Positions 23,216 through 32,837 of a stretch of 47,457 nucleotides of DNA are shown here, piece by piece (positions within the stretch are counted from its first letter, which is position 1; each line of letters starts with the position of its first letter). A program made the translations under genes and the position numbers. The notes under the pieces were generated by a model. The model was not told the origin of the DNA, did not search any database, and saw only the letters and a program-made list of their open reading frames with translations. This stretch comes from Patescibacteria group bacterium (GTDB lineage: Bacteria; Patescibacteriota; Gracilibacteria; UM-FILTER-43-11): positions 1 to 47,457 of the forward strand of contig JAHJBZ010000076.1 of assembly GCA_018813295.1 (NCBI GenBank), given 5' to 3'.

Positions 23216-24304
23216 GTGAAAAAAACACCAAAAATATTCACCATCGGCGGGGCAACCTTTGATATTTTTATTAAGGCAGCTGATCAGGCGATTATGAGGC
23301 TTTCTACGCCGGATAAACGCGATGAGTGGCTTTGTTTGCGTTATGGCGGGAAAGTTAAAGTTGAAGAAATTATAGAAACTTTTGGAGGAGGTGCAACAAA
23401 TACAAGCGTTGCTTTCTCGCGAATGGGTTTTGATGCCAATTTTGTTGGCAAAATAGGTTCTGAATATGGTGAAAAAGTAATTAATAATTTAGAAAAAGAA
23501 GGTGTTTGTACAGATTTTGTCAAAAAAACCTCGCGAGACAAGACTGCTTTTTCGACAATAATTAATACCTTTGAAGGCGATCGCACTGTACTTGCTTATG
23601 CGGGAGCTAATAAATATTTTAATGTGAAGGATTTGCCAGTAAAAGAGCTTGAGAAAGCGGACTTCCTATTCCTAAACCATTTAACTGAGAAAAACAGCAA
23701 AATTCCTAAGGTTTTGCTTTCAATTTTAAAGAAAAATCCTAATATTAAGCTAGCTTGGAATCCAGGATATGAGCAATTGGCTCAAGGGGTAAAGAAATGG
23801 AAAGGCTTACTTGAAAGAACCGAAATTCTTTTTGTTAACAAAGAAGAGGCTTCACTTTTTACTAAAACCCATTATCAGCTTGCTGGAATAAAAAAAGACG
23901 ATCCCAGGTATCATGTACATGTTGCCAGTAAATTTTTACCTCCTTATGCGGATGATGTAAGTGAGATAATGCTTGAGTTCTTTAAGTATGGCGTAAAGAA
24001 TGTTGTTATCACTGATGGTAAAAATGGTGCTCAGGTAAGTGATGGAGAGCGGATTTATTTTTGTCCTGTGCTTTCCCATAAACGTACCGATACACTTGGA
24101 GCAGGAGATTCTTTTGCAAGCGGCTTTACATCAGCAAAAATTTTAGGTTATAATTTGAAAGACGCTCTGATATATGGTACACTCAACGCGAATTCTGTTG
24201 TTAATCAGTTTGGTGCTCAGGCAGGTTTGCTTACAAGAGCTGAAATGGATAAAAAGTTTAAGTCCCAAAAGATTTGTGTAACTAGCGCTAAGTTAACAAG
24301 TTAA
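23216..24304 (+). CDS. PfkB family sugar/nucleoside kinase
   Basis: Phosphorylates a sugar or nucleoside with ATP. The 362-residue protein carries GGGATNTSVAFSRMGF (about 59-74), the N-terminal PfkB signature, and DTLGAGDSFASGF (about 292-304), with the catalytic aspartate in GAGD. It is longer than typical ribokinases (about 310 residues) because of an insertion near 215-260 (KTHYQLAGIKKDDPRYHVHVASKF). It starts at GTG 23216. Ribokinase or adenosine kinase are possible; the substrate cannot be read from the sequence. Confidence 0.88.
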   Translation: MKKTPKIFTIGGATFDIFIKAADQAIMRLSTPDKRDEWLCLRYGGKVKVEEIIETFGGGATNTSVAFSRMGFDANFVGKIGSEYGEKVINNLEKEGVCTDFVKKTSRDKTAFSTIINTFEGDRTVLAYAGANKYFNVKDLPVKELEKADFLFLNHLTEKNSKIPKVLLSILKKNPNIKLAWNPGYEQLAQGVKKWKGLLERTEILFVNKEEASLFTKTHYQLAGIKKDDPRYHVHVASKFLPPYADDVSEIMLEFFKYGVKNVVITDGKNGAQVSDGERIYFCPVLSHKRTDTLGAGDSFASGFTSAKILGYNLKDALIYGTLNANSVVNQFGAQAGLLTRAEMDKKFKSQKICVTSAKLTS

Positions 24305-24352
24305 CATAAAAAATAAAAATAAAAATTATTAACCTATAACACAAAAATAAAA

Positions 24353-24968
24353 ATGGCCGATGATAAATTAAATAAAGCACATGAAGCTCTCGAAACAGCT
24401 GAGGCGGCTTTAAAATTGGCAAAACAACTTATTAGTGAGGTTGGTGATCTTCCAATGACCTCTAAAGGTGATACAAGGGCTTATGTAGATAAGGCTGCTA
24501 TTTTAACAAAATCTGGTGATGGTGAAGGACGTATTATCGAAGGTGTTTTTGATGGACAAAATATGTTGGATAAAAAAGGAACTGTTTATCCCGTTCCGGC
24601 TAATTATGCCAGTAAATCTAAGTTAGTTCCTGGAGATGTTTTGAAATTGACGGTCACGGAAGAGGGGAAATTCCTGTATAAGCAAATTGGTCCTGTTGAA
24701 CGCAAATCAATTGTTGGTCCTTTGGTTTATAATGAAGGTCAATACCAGGTACTTGCCGACGGAAAGGCATATAATGTACTGCTAGCCTCTGTTACATATT
24801 TCCGTGCTGCTGTTGGAGATGAGGTGTCTTTGATTATTCCAATGGAGGATAAAGATGCAGATTGGGGTGCTATTGAAGCGGTGCTTCCTAAATTTGGAGA
24901 AGTGGACGAAGAAAAGATAACTAAGAAAATGAAGGATGAGTTGGATATTGAAGAAGAGCTAGATATTT

Positions 24969-24970
<2 letters not shown>
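24353..24970 (+). CDS. soluble protein of unknown function
   Basis: A 205-residue acidic protein. Residues 1-30 form an alanine-rich helix (KLNKAHEALETAEAALKLAKQL). The middle looks like small beta barrels (GRIIEGVFDGQNMLDKKGTVYPVPANY; GDVLKLTVTEEGKFLYKQIGP), then DADWGAIEAVLPKFG and an acidic tail. No signal peptide. Beta-barrel pieces of this kind are common in nucleic-acid or translation-associated proteins, but I cannot name the family. It lies between a PfkB kinase gene and enolase, with a large hairpin repeat before enolase. Confidence 0.7.
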
Positions 24971-26370
<1,400 letters not shown>

Positions 26371-26371
<1 letters not shown>

Positions 26372-26406
26372 GTGGACTTATTGTTGGACTAATCGATAAG
26401 TCCACC
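26371..26406. terminator. hairpin after enolase
   Basis: An 11-bp perfect stem GGTGGACTTAT/ATAAGTCCACC starts at the enolase stop codon. It is not followed by a T run, so it may protect the mRNA 3' end or act as a weak terminator. Confidence 0.5.
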
Positions 26407-26559
26407 AAATAGTTCCTCAATTAGTTCTACTATCAGTTCTCCCATTAGTTATTAGGTAATAATTTCCTGGTTTGTGGAGTACAAAAAAATTGATTATTAG
26501 CGTTTTTGTTGGTACGCTGATGAGGATTTTTAGAGGCTTTACTTCTTAAATTTAAGATC

Positions 26560-27552
26560 ATGAAATTTAAAAATATTATTTCTTTAAAAGTATTTGTCCT
26601 TTTGGGCATTTCTCTTTCACTTCTTACTTCTTGTGGGGTTAAAGAATCTCCAGAACAAGTAATTGAAAATTTTAAACAACAAATTTCTGAAGTTCAGTCA
26701 GCTGTTATAACCTCTGAGGTTGTTATGACTGGAGTTGATGACGAAGATTCCGTTGATTTTACCGCTGACATCGATTTTCAATTTGATCGCAGTGATGAGA
26801 CTAATCGTAAGTCTGATATAAATGTTGTTATGGGTGGTATGATGACAGCAGCTGATAAAGTTTTAGAGGGTGATCTTGATTTTAACATACGCACTCTTGG
26901 TGAAAATTATTATGTTCAGCTGAATGAACTTGAGTCTAGTGATGAAACTATACAAAGTATTCAACCGTTCTTGGCTATTTATATTGGTAAATGGCTTCAT
27001 ATAGCGGATGATTTTATTCCGGAAAATATTCGTGAGCTTCAGCAAAAGAGCGAGGAGACACTTACAAAAGAAGCTCAGGTAAAGGAATTGTTTATAACAA
27101 CTAATTTGTTTGATGTTACCAAAGATTACGGGGTGGAAACTATTAACGGTAAGAAGGTGTATCACTTTGGGGTACAATTTAATGAAGCTGGTATTCAGGA
27201 TTATATACGCAAAGCTGCAGTTATTGATGGTCGTGAATTAACCGAGGCAGAAGTTGCGGAGGCTTCAAAAATTGCTTCTTATATCACTGATGCCCAGCTT
27301 TGGATTGGCACCAAAGATTATTATTTATACAAAGCATCTGCTTCTATGACTGGCGGCGCTATTCAAAGCAATGTTGATATGAACATTGATATTGTTATCG
27401 AAGCTGCAAATTATAATAAGTCTATTAACATCGAAGCCCCGGAAGATGCTCAGGAATTTAATCCATTGGAACTTCTTATGGGTTTTAGTACAGCCACCAT
27501 GGATATGAATGATGGTTTGGTGGAGGATGACCTTGGTGAGGTTGTTGAATAA
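26560..27552 (+). CDS. secreted lipoprotein
   Basis: A 330-residue protein with a lipoprotein signal peptide: hydrophobic core VFVLLGISLSLL and lipobox LTSC with the lipidated cysteine at about 25. The mature part has alternating beta-strand patterns with YYVQLNELE and DAQLWIGTKDYYLYKASASM, resembling the LppX/LolA-like half-barrel fold used by lipoproteins that bind lipids; the similarity is by pattern only. It ends in an acidic tail. A weak promoter-like TTGATT-17-TACGCT lies near 26490-26520. Confidence 0.75.
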   Translation: MKFKNIISLKVFVLLGISLSLLTSCGVKESPEQVIENFKQQISEVQSAVITSEVVMTGVDDEDSVDFTADIDFQFDRSDETNRKSDINVVMGGMMTAADKVLEGDLDFNIRTLGENYYVQLNELESSDETIQSIQPFLAIYIGKWLHIADDFIPENIRELQQKSEETLTKEAQVKELFITTNLFDVTKDYGVETINGKKVYHFGVQFNEAGIQDYIRKAAVIDGRELTEAEVAEASKIASYITDAQLWIGTKDYYLYKASASMTGGAIQSNVDMNIDIVIEAANYNKSINIEAPEDAQEFNPLELLMGFSTATMDMNDGLVEDDLGEVVE

Positions 27553-27657
27553 TTCGAATTGTGGCTCGAATAGTTGCTCGAATTGTGGTCCATCCGCCGC
27601 GGCGGACCACAATTCGAGCCACAGCGAAGCACGAGCCACAATCCGAGCCACAATCGG
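27553..27657. repeat. CGAATTGTGGCTCG hairpin element before proA
   Basis: The left arm has repeated TCGAATTGTGGCTCG words and the right arm the complementary CACAATTCGAGCCAC words; the centre is a GC palindrome CCGCCGCGGCGG. The open reading frame through it is fortuitous and should not be added to ProA. Confidence 0.85.
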
Positions 27658-27665
27658 AAAATTTT

Positions 27666-28937
27666 ATGAATCTTGAATCGCAAATTCAGAGGGCTAACCT
27701 GGCAGCACGCAAGTTAGCAATGCTTTCAGCTGAAGAGAAAAACAAAGCTCTTAAACGTATTTCAGAGTTGGTTTTAGCTGAAAGGGATTTGATATTGGCT
27801 GAAAATGCGAAGGATATGGAAGAAGGTGAGAAAAATAATCTTGGATCTAAATTAGATCGTTTGCTTCTTACAGAAGATCGTCTTAGGGGGATTTCTGATG
27901 ACACTTTAAACGTTGCGAGCCTTCCTGATAGCGTTGGGCAGGTTATTGATGAAACAGAACGCCCTAACGGCCTTAAAATCAGTCGTGTGCGTGTTCCAAT
28001 CGGTGTTATTGGAATAATCTACGAAGCCCGCCCAAATGTAACTGTAGATGCGGCCGTGCTTTGTTTAAAATCTGGTAATGCTGTTATTTTAAAAGGCGGT
28101 AGTGACGCCATAAACTCCAACCGCATTCTTGCCAAACTCATTCGCCAGGCACTTGAGGAAACCGGCCTGGACCCCGAAGCAGTTCAGTTTATCGATTCAA
28201 CTGATCGCGAGACTACGGTTGAACTCCTAAAAACAAAAGAGGGGATTGATTGTATTATTCCTCGCGGTGGTAAGGGACTTATTGATTTTGTTAAAGAGAC
28301 ATCCTCAATCCCCGTAATTGAAACAGGCGCAAGCGTGGTGCATGTTTATGTGGATAAGGCTGTGGACATTCAAAAAGCAGTTGATATCACCGTGAACGCC
28401 AAAACCCGCCGTGTTTCTATTTGTAATACGTTAGATGTTCTTTTGGTACATAAAGATATCGCATCTGAATTTCTGCCACAGCTTGCTGACGCACTTACAA
28501 AAAGAGCGGAGGAAGAAGGTCAGGAGCTTGTTGAAATTCATGCGGACGAACAAATTCAAAATTTGCTTAATCCTTATTCCTTAATCCTTAATGCTGCAGA
28601 TAAAGATTTTGACACCGAATTCCTCGACTACAAAATGTCTATCAAAACCGTTGGCAGCTTAGATGAGGCCTTGGATCATATTGCTGAGCACAGCCTTAAA
28701 CATTCTGAATCCATTGTGACGGAAGACAAAGAAGCTGCTGAAAAATTCTTAAAATCCGTTGATGCTGCTTGTGTTTACCATAACGCTTCCACACAGTTTT
28801 CCGACGGTGCGCAGTTTGGCCTTGGTGCAGAGATCGGCATTTCAACTCAAAAACTCCACGTCCGCGGCCCGTTTGCACTTGAGGGTCTTACTACGTTTAA
28901 GTGGGTGATAAGAGGTGATGGGCAGGTGCGGGATTAA
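27666..28937 (+). CDS. proA: gamma-glutamyl phosphate reductase
   Basis: Reduces gamma-glutamyl phosphate to glutamate semialdehyde with NADPH in proline synthesis. The start is placed at ATG 27666 (MNLESQIQRANLAARKLA) because the 35 codons upstream come from the repeat element. The resulting 423 residues match the usual ProA length. Visible motifs are the catalytic cysteine in RRVSICNTLDVLLVH (about residue 255), VPIGVIGIIYEARPNVT near 105-121, and the C-terminal ALEGLTTFKWVIRGDGQVR. proB is not in the window. Confidence 0.96.
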   Translation: MNLESQIQRANLAARKLAMLSAEEKNKALKRISELVLAERDLILAENAKDMEEGEKNNLGSKLDRLLLTEDRLRGISDDTLNVASLPDSVGQVIDETERPNGLKISRVRVPIGVIGIIYEARPNVTVDAAVLCLKSGNAVILKGGSDAINSNRILAKLIRQALEETGLDPEAVQFIDSTDRETTVELLKTKEGIDCIIPRGGKGLIDFVKETSSIPVIETGASVVHVYVDKAVDIQKAVDITVNAKTRRVSICNTLDVLLVHKDIASEFLPQLADALTKRAEEEGQELVEIHADEQIQNLLNPYSLILNAADKDFDTEFLDYKMSIKTVGSLDEALDHIAEHSLKHSESIVTEDKEAAEKFLKSVDAACVYHNASTQFSDGAQFGLGAEIGISTQKLHVRGPFALEGLTTFKWVIRGDGQVRD

Positions 28938-28938
28938 A

Positions 28939-29074
28939 TTGTCTGAACCTTGATTTTCTTGATTAAAGGATTTTTATGATTATCGTAGAGACGCGCCATG
29001 GCGCGTCTCTACGGTGTTTGTGTATAAAAAAATCATGTTCACCATTTAATCATAAGAAATCATGGTTCAGACAA
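28939..29074. repeat. TTGTCTGAACC inverted repeat with nested palindrome
   Basis: The left arm begins TTGTCTGAACC(T)TGATTT and the right arm ends with the complement GGTTCAGACAA at 29064-29074; imperfect pairing covers about 45 bp per arm. A 30-bp perfect palindrome (28984-29013, half-site CGTAGAGACGCGCCA) sits in the loop, so one repeat appears inserted in another. Confidence 0.8.
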
Positions 29075-29085
29075 CAGATGCAGTA

Positions 29086-29192
29086 AAATTACAAAATTAA
29101 TTGGTTTTTTTGTCGTAGAGACGTTGCAATGCAACGTCTCTACGGGGTAATATAATTTTGTAATAAATAATAATTAATTTTGTAATAAGAAA
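29086..29192. repeat. AAAATTACAAAATTAATTGG repeat with GTAGAGACG palindrome
   Basis: Same build as the element at 24969-25092: AT-only outer words and a central palindrome at 29114-29144 (half-site CGTAGAGACGTTGCA), ending just before purL. Confidence 0.8.
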
Positions 29193-29194
29193 GC

Positions 29195-31558
29195 ATGCCC
29201 GAATACCTTGAATTTTCCAAGATGACCGATGAGGAGGTCAAAAAGGTTTTAAAAGATAATAAAATCGGCCTTACGGTTCCGGAGGCCAGGAAGATTGAAA
29301 CAGATATTTTAGGACGTCCTCCAACGCTTACCGAAGCGGTAATTTGGGGTATTCAGGGGTCTGAGCATAGTTCTTACAGAAGTTCAAAACCATTTTTAAA
29401 ACAGCTTCCGACAAAAGCACCGAATGTAATTCTGGGGCCTGTTGAGGATGCCGGAGTTGTGGAGATTGCCCGTGACGGAGATGATCGTTGGGGACTTGTG
29501 ATGTCGCATGAAAGCCACAACCACCCAAGCCAGATCGTGCCGTATGAGGGCGCTGCAACCGGTATCGGCGGTAATGTCCGCGATGTGTGCTGTATGGGCG
29601 CGCGCGTAGTTGGAACCATGGATCCGCTTAGAATGGGAAATCTGGAGGTAAATGAATGCCGTGTGATTACAAATGAAGTGGTTCGCGGGATTGCCGGTTA
29701 TGGCAATCCAATCGGCGTGCCGAATTTGGGTGGGGATATTATTTTCAGCGATGCATTTAATGATAATTGTCTGGTTAATGTTCTTACCTTTGGAATAGTT
29801 AAGGAAAGCGAGATTATTCATTCTTATGTGCCGGAGGAAGCTGCTGATGTCGGTTACGATATTATAATTGTCGGCAAACCAACCGATAACAGCGGTATGG
29901 GCGGTGCCGCTTTTGCCAGTCTTGAATTGGATGAGAAGGATAAAGAGGCAAATAAGGGTGCTGTACAAGAGCCGAATCCATTCCTCAAACGCCATTTACT
30001 TGCGAGTACTTATGATCTCTATGATCGCCTTAAAAAGATGGGCAAGCTCGATAAAGTCGGTTTTAAAGACCATGGTGCCGGAGGCAATGTTTGTTCCACG
30101 GTTGAACAGGTTGTTGATAGGGGTTTTGGTGCTGAGATTGATGTAGAAAAAATTCATGTGGATATGGAAAACCTCCATCCTAGTATTATTGCCGCCAGTG
30201 AAACCCAGGAACGTTTTGCATGGACATGCCATCCGGAGCTAACCCAAATGATTCTGGATCACTACAACGTTAAGTGGGAGCTTGGAAAGGTTGCCAAAAA
30301 TGCAAAGGCTTCACTTGTCGGAAAAGTAAAACCCGGTGGCCAGTACGTGCTCTGGTATAAAGGCGAAAAGGTTGTCGATGCTCAGGCAAAGGATATCTGT
30401 GAAGGGCTTCAGTATAAAAGAGAGATTAAACCAAAAGACTACAGCCACTTAAAAGAGCCGGAAATTAATGAATCGGATTTGGATTACAATCAGCTGGCTC
30501 TTGATATACTTTCCGCGAGGAATGTCTGCAGTAAGCATTCCGTTTACAATAAATACGACAAAAACGTTCAGGGTAACTCTATTATCGAAGCAGGGGAGGC
30601 GGATGCCGGAGTTATTGCTCCGCTTCTTGAAAAAGAAGGAGTAAGCCCTAAAGTTCAAAAGACCGGTGTAGCCGTTGCCGCTGATGGCATTACTCGTTAT
30701 TCAAAAATTTCCCCATACTGGCAAGGTGCAAATGCAGTTGTGGAATCCATGAGAAATGTTGCTTGCGTGGGTGCAACTCCACAAGCTCTTACCGATTGTT
30801 TAAATTACAATAATCCAGAAGTCCCAGAGCTTATGTGGGAATTTACGGAGGGTGTACGCGGTATTGCGGAGGCCTGCAGAGCAATTCCATTAAAAGAATA
30901 TCCAGATAGCCCAACACCAATTATCTCCGGTAATGTTAGTTTGTATAATCAAATTGATGCTACAGCTGTTGTTGGTTGTGCCGGGGTAATCAAAGACTTC
31001 AACAAAGCTATTACCCCTCAATTAAAAGGGGAGGGGAATCAGATCTTTTTACTCGGTGACAGAAAAGATGAACTTGGCGGTAGCGAGTTCTATCATTTGC
31101 TCGGGCATTTAGGCGCTAACGTACCGCAAGCTGACTTTGAGCAAGCAAAGAATGAGATTTATACAGTAATCGATGCAATTGATTCAGGGCTTCTTGAGTC
31201 CTGTCACGATATTTCTGAGGGCGGTTTACTTGTTACTCTTGCCGAGATGACCATGCCGCATCCAAGATTTGGAGGTGGGGAGCTAGGGCTTGATATTGAT
31301 CTATCCGAAACAGGAAAAGATCTGAAAACCTATCAAAAGGCATTTGCGGAAACCGGTGGATTCGCAGTTGAGGTCAAACCTGAAAATGTTGATAAATTTA
31401 AGGAAATCTGCGAGAATTACAACCTCACTCCAATTAACTTGGGCACTGTAATTGCTGATTCTACTTTTACCGTGAAGGATGGTGATCAGGTTATATCCCA
31501 GCCACTCTCTAAATTACAAGATACTTGGTTGAATAGTTTGGCTAAGGAGTTAAAATAA
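29195..31558 (+). CDS. purL: phosphoribosylformylglycinamidine synthase, small-type PurL
   Basis: Makes FGAM from FGAR, ATP and ammonia in purine synthesis. The 787-residue protein is the small PurL type, which works with separate PurQ and PurS; neither gene is in the window. Motifs seen: GSEHSSYRSSK (about 51-61, the catalytic histidine), SHESHNHPSQIVPYEGAATGIGGNVRD (about 105-131), the second nucleotide-site sequence DISEGGLLVTLAEM (about 674-687). It lies 17 kb from the purC-purE-purB run and on the other strand, so the pathway is split. Confidence 0.95.
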   Translation: MPEYLEFSKMTDEEVKKVLKDNKIGLTVPEARKIETDILGRPPTLTEAVIWGIQGSEHSSYRSSKPFLKQLPTKAPNVILGPVEDAGVVEIARDGDDRWGLVMSHESHNHPSQIVPYEGAATGIGGNVRDVCCMGARVVGTMDPLRMGNLEVNECRVITNEVVRGIAGYGNPIGVPNLGGDIIFSDAFNDNCLVNVLTFGIVKESEIIHSYVPEEAADVGYDIIIVGKPTDNSGMGGAAFASLELDEKDKEANKGAVQEPNPFLKRHLLASTYDLYDRLKKMGKLDKVGFKDHGAGGNVCSTVEQVVDRGFGAEIDVEKIHVDMENLHPSIIAASETQERFAWTCHPELTQMILDHYNVKWELGKVAKNAKASLVGKVKPGGQYVLWYKGEKVVDAQAKDICEGLQYKREIKPKDYSHLKEPEINESDLDYNQLALDILSARNVCSKHSVYNKYDKNVQGNSIIEAGEADAGVIAPLLEKEGVSPKVQKTGVAVAADGITRYSKISPYWQGANAVVESMRNVACVGATPQALTDCLNYNNPEVPELMWEFTEGVRGIAEACRAIPLKEYPDSPTPIISGNVSLYNQIDATAVVGCAGVIKDFNKAITPQLKGEGNQIFLLGDRKDELGGSEFYHLLGHLGANVPQADFEQAKNEIYTVIDAIDSGLLESCHDISEGGLLVTLAEMTMPHPRFGGGELGLDIDLSETGKDLKTYQKAFAETGGFAVEVKPENVDKFKEICENYNLTPINLGTVIADSTFTVKDGDQVISQPLSKLQDTWLNSLAKELK

Positions 31559-31662
31559 ATCGAATGGTGGCTCGAATGGTGGCTCGAATAGTAGCTCGAA
31601 TGGTGGACCACAATACGAGCCACAGTGAAGCACGAGCCACAATACGAGCCACAATACGAAGC
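31559..31662. repeat. CGAATGGTGGCTCG hairpin element before holA
   Basis: Repeated CGAATGGTGGCTCG words on the left and CACAATACGAGCCAC words on the right form a long hairpin with centre GGTGGACCACAA. It is a sibling of the element before proA and of the half-element at 1-49. Confidence 0.85.
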
Positions 31663-32682
31663 ATGAAAAATCTATTCCTATTCACAGGCGATGAAACCTA
31701 CCTCATCAGTTCTCAGGTCAAGGCATGGCAGGAGGCGTTTTTGGAAAAGCATGGTGATATGAATTTGGCTGTGCTGGATGGGCAGGAAATGCCGCTTAAT
31801 GAGATCATGGCAGCTATAATTGCCGTTCCGTTTTTAGGAGAAAAGCGTCTTATTTTTGTTTATGGTCTGCCTGACTCCCCTAAAACCAGAAATGTTGATA
31901 AGGTTACGAAGAAGGATGAAAAAAGAGATGAAGAACTCAAAAAGCTTGAAAAGGATTTGGATGATATTCCTGATACAAGTGTGGTTGTTTTTGTTCAGCC
32001 AAACCCCGATAAACGCCGTTCATTTTATAAAAAACTATCAGCAAAAGCAGAAGTCAAAGAGTTTCCATTTATGCAGGGTAAAGCTCTCGTCGGCTGGCTG
32101 CAAAACGAAGTTAAAAAGAAAGGTTCTACAATTGATTACGATACATCTGAATATCTGATTTCCTTAACTGGTCAGAATTTGTGGAGACTTGCTCAGGAAA
32201 CTTCTAAAATAACCAGCCATAGCCCGGAAAGGCCTATTACAAGAGATATTATCGACCACCTTGTTATACCAACACTCGAAGCTAACGTCTTCCATTTTAC
32301 CGATGCCTTGGGTGCCAAAGATCATAAAAGGGCTATCCAGAAACTCCATCTTACAATGGCTGCCGGCGATAACCTACGCCCTGTTTTTTACATGATCGTT
32401 CGCCAGTTCCGCTTACTTCTTCAGGCAAGCGATCATGCGGCTAAGAATCCTAAAATCAATCCAACATCATTTGCTGCCACTCTAAAACTCCACCCCTTTG
32501 TAGCTCGCAATACCTTGGCTCAATTAAAGCATTTTAAGCAAAGTGAATTAAAAGACGCCTACAACCGGCTGCTCGAAATTGATACAGGCTTAAAAACCAG
32601 CAAGATACGTGTGACTGTGGAGGATCAGGGTGAATTAGCCTTGGCGATTGAGAGGTTTATTTTGAGGTTTTGTTGTGCGTGA
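31663..32682 (+). CDS. holA: DNA polymerase III delta subunit
   Basis: Clamp-loader subunit that opens the sliding clamp. From ATG 31663 it is 339 residues (MKNLFLFTGDETYLI); the 33 upstream codons in frame come from the hairpin repeat and are excluded. Motifs: GDETYLISSQVKAWQEAF in domain 1, VVVFVQPNPDKR in the Walker B-like region, and domain III with LRPVFYMIVRQFRLLLQASD. It is the last housekeeping gene before the cassette region. Confidence 0.92.
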   Translation: MKNLFLFTGDETYLISSQVKAWQEAFLEKHGDMNLAVLDGQEMPLNEIMAAIIAVPFLGEKRLIFVYGLPDSPKTRNVDKVTKKDEKRDEELKKLEKDLDDIPDTSVVVFVQPNPDKRRSFYKKLSAKAEVKEFPFMQGKALVGWLQNEVKKKGSTIDYDTSEYLISLTGQNLWRLAQETSKITSHSPERPITRDIIDHLVIPTLEANVFHFTDALGAKDHKRAIQKLHLTMAAGDNLRPVFYMIVRQFRLLLQASDHAAKNPKINPTSFAATLKLHPFVARNTLAQLKHFKQSELKDAYNRLLEIDTGLKTSKIRVTVEDQGELALAIERFILRFCCA

Positions 32683-32702
32683 TTAATGTCGGTTAGAAAC
32701 GA

Positions 32703-32709
32703 GTTAGCC
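32703..32709 (+). other. left core site GTTAGCC of cassette 1
   Basis: GTTAGCC followed by AAAATAC, 21 bp after holA. It is the exact reverse complement of the first box (GGCTAAC) of the attC-like site at 42815. The core plus its RAAATAY tail recurs at both other cassette boundaries. A second GTTAGAAAC lies 10 bp upstream, as in attI sites, but no full attI or attC stem is visible here. Confidence 0.55.
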
Positions 32710-32713
32710 AAAA

Positions 32714-32804
32714 TACTGCCCATTTTTCTTTTTATATTAGATAAGTCTTTTAGAACATTTTTAACAATTATTAAGACAAAATACAGGTACTCTTTCATGT
32801 TTTT
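32714..32804. repeat. left inverted arm of cassette 1
   Basis: Shares three blocks with the reverse complement of 42598-42703, in order: TACTGCCCATTTTTC (15 bp), a 26-bp block starting AGTCTTTTAGAACATTTTTA, and a 24-bp block starting TACAGGTACTCTTTCATG. The two stretches between blocks have diverged. Confidence 0.93.
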
Positions 32805-32837
32805 TAATGTAAAATGTTTTTGTAACTTACGAAGCCT

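Noticed and set aside
27561-27665. Longer ProA start at 27561
   Set aside because: The extra codons are entirely inside the CGAATTGTGG hairpin repeat; the normal ProA N-terminus begins at 27666.
29396-29995. 199-codon open frame on the minus strand within purL
   Set aside because: It is antisense to a well-conserved purL stretch and shows no independent motif or start signal.
31564-31662. Longer HolA start at 31564
   Set aside because: The added residues are translated repeat; the family N-terminus begins at 31663.
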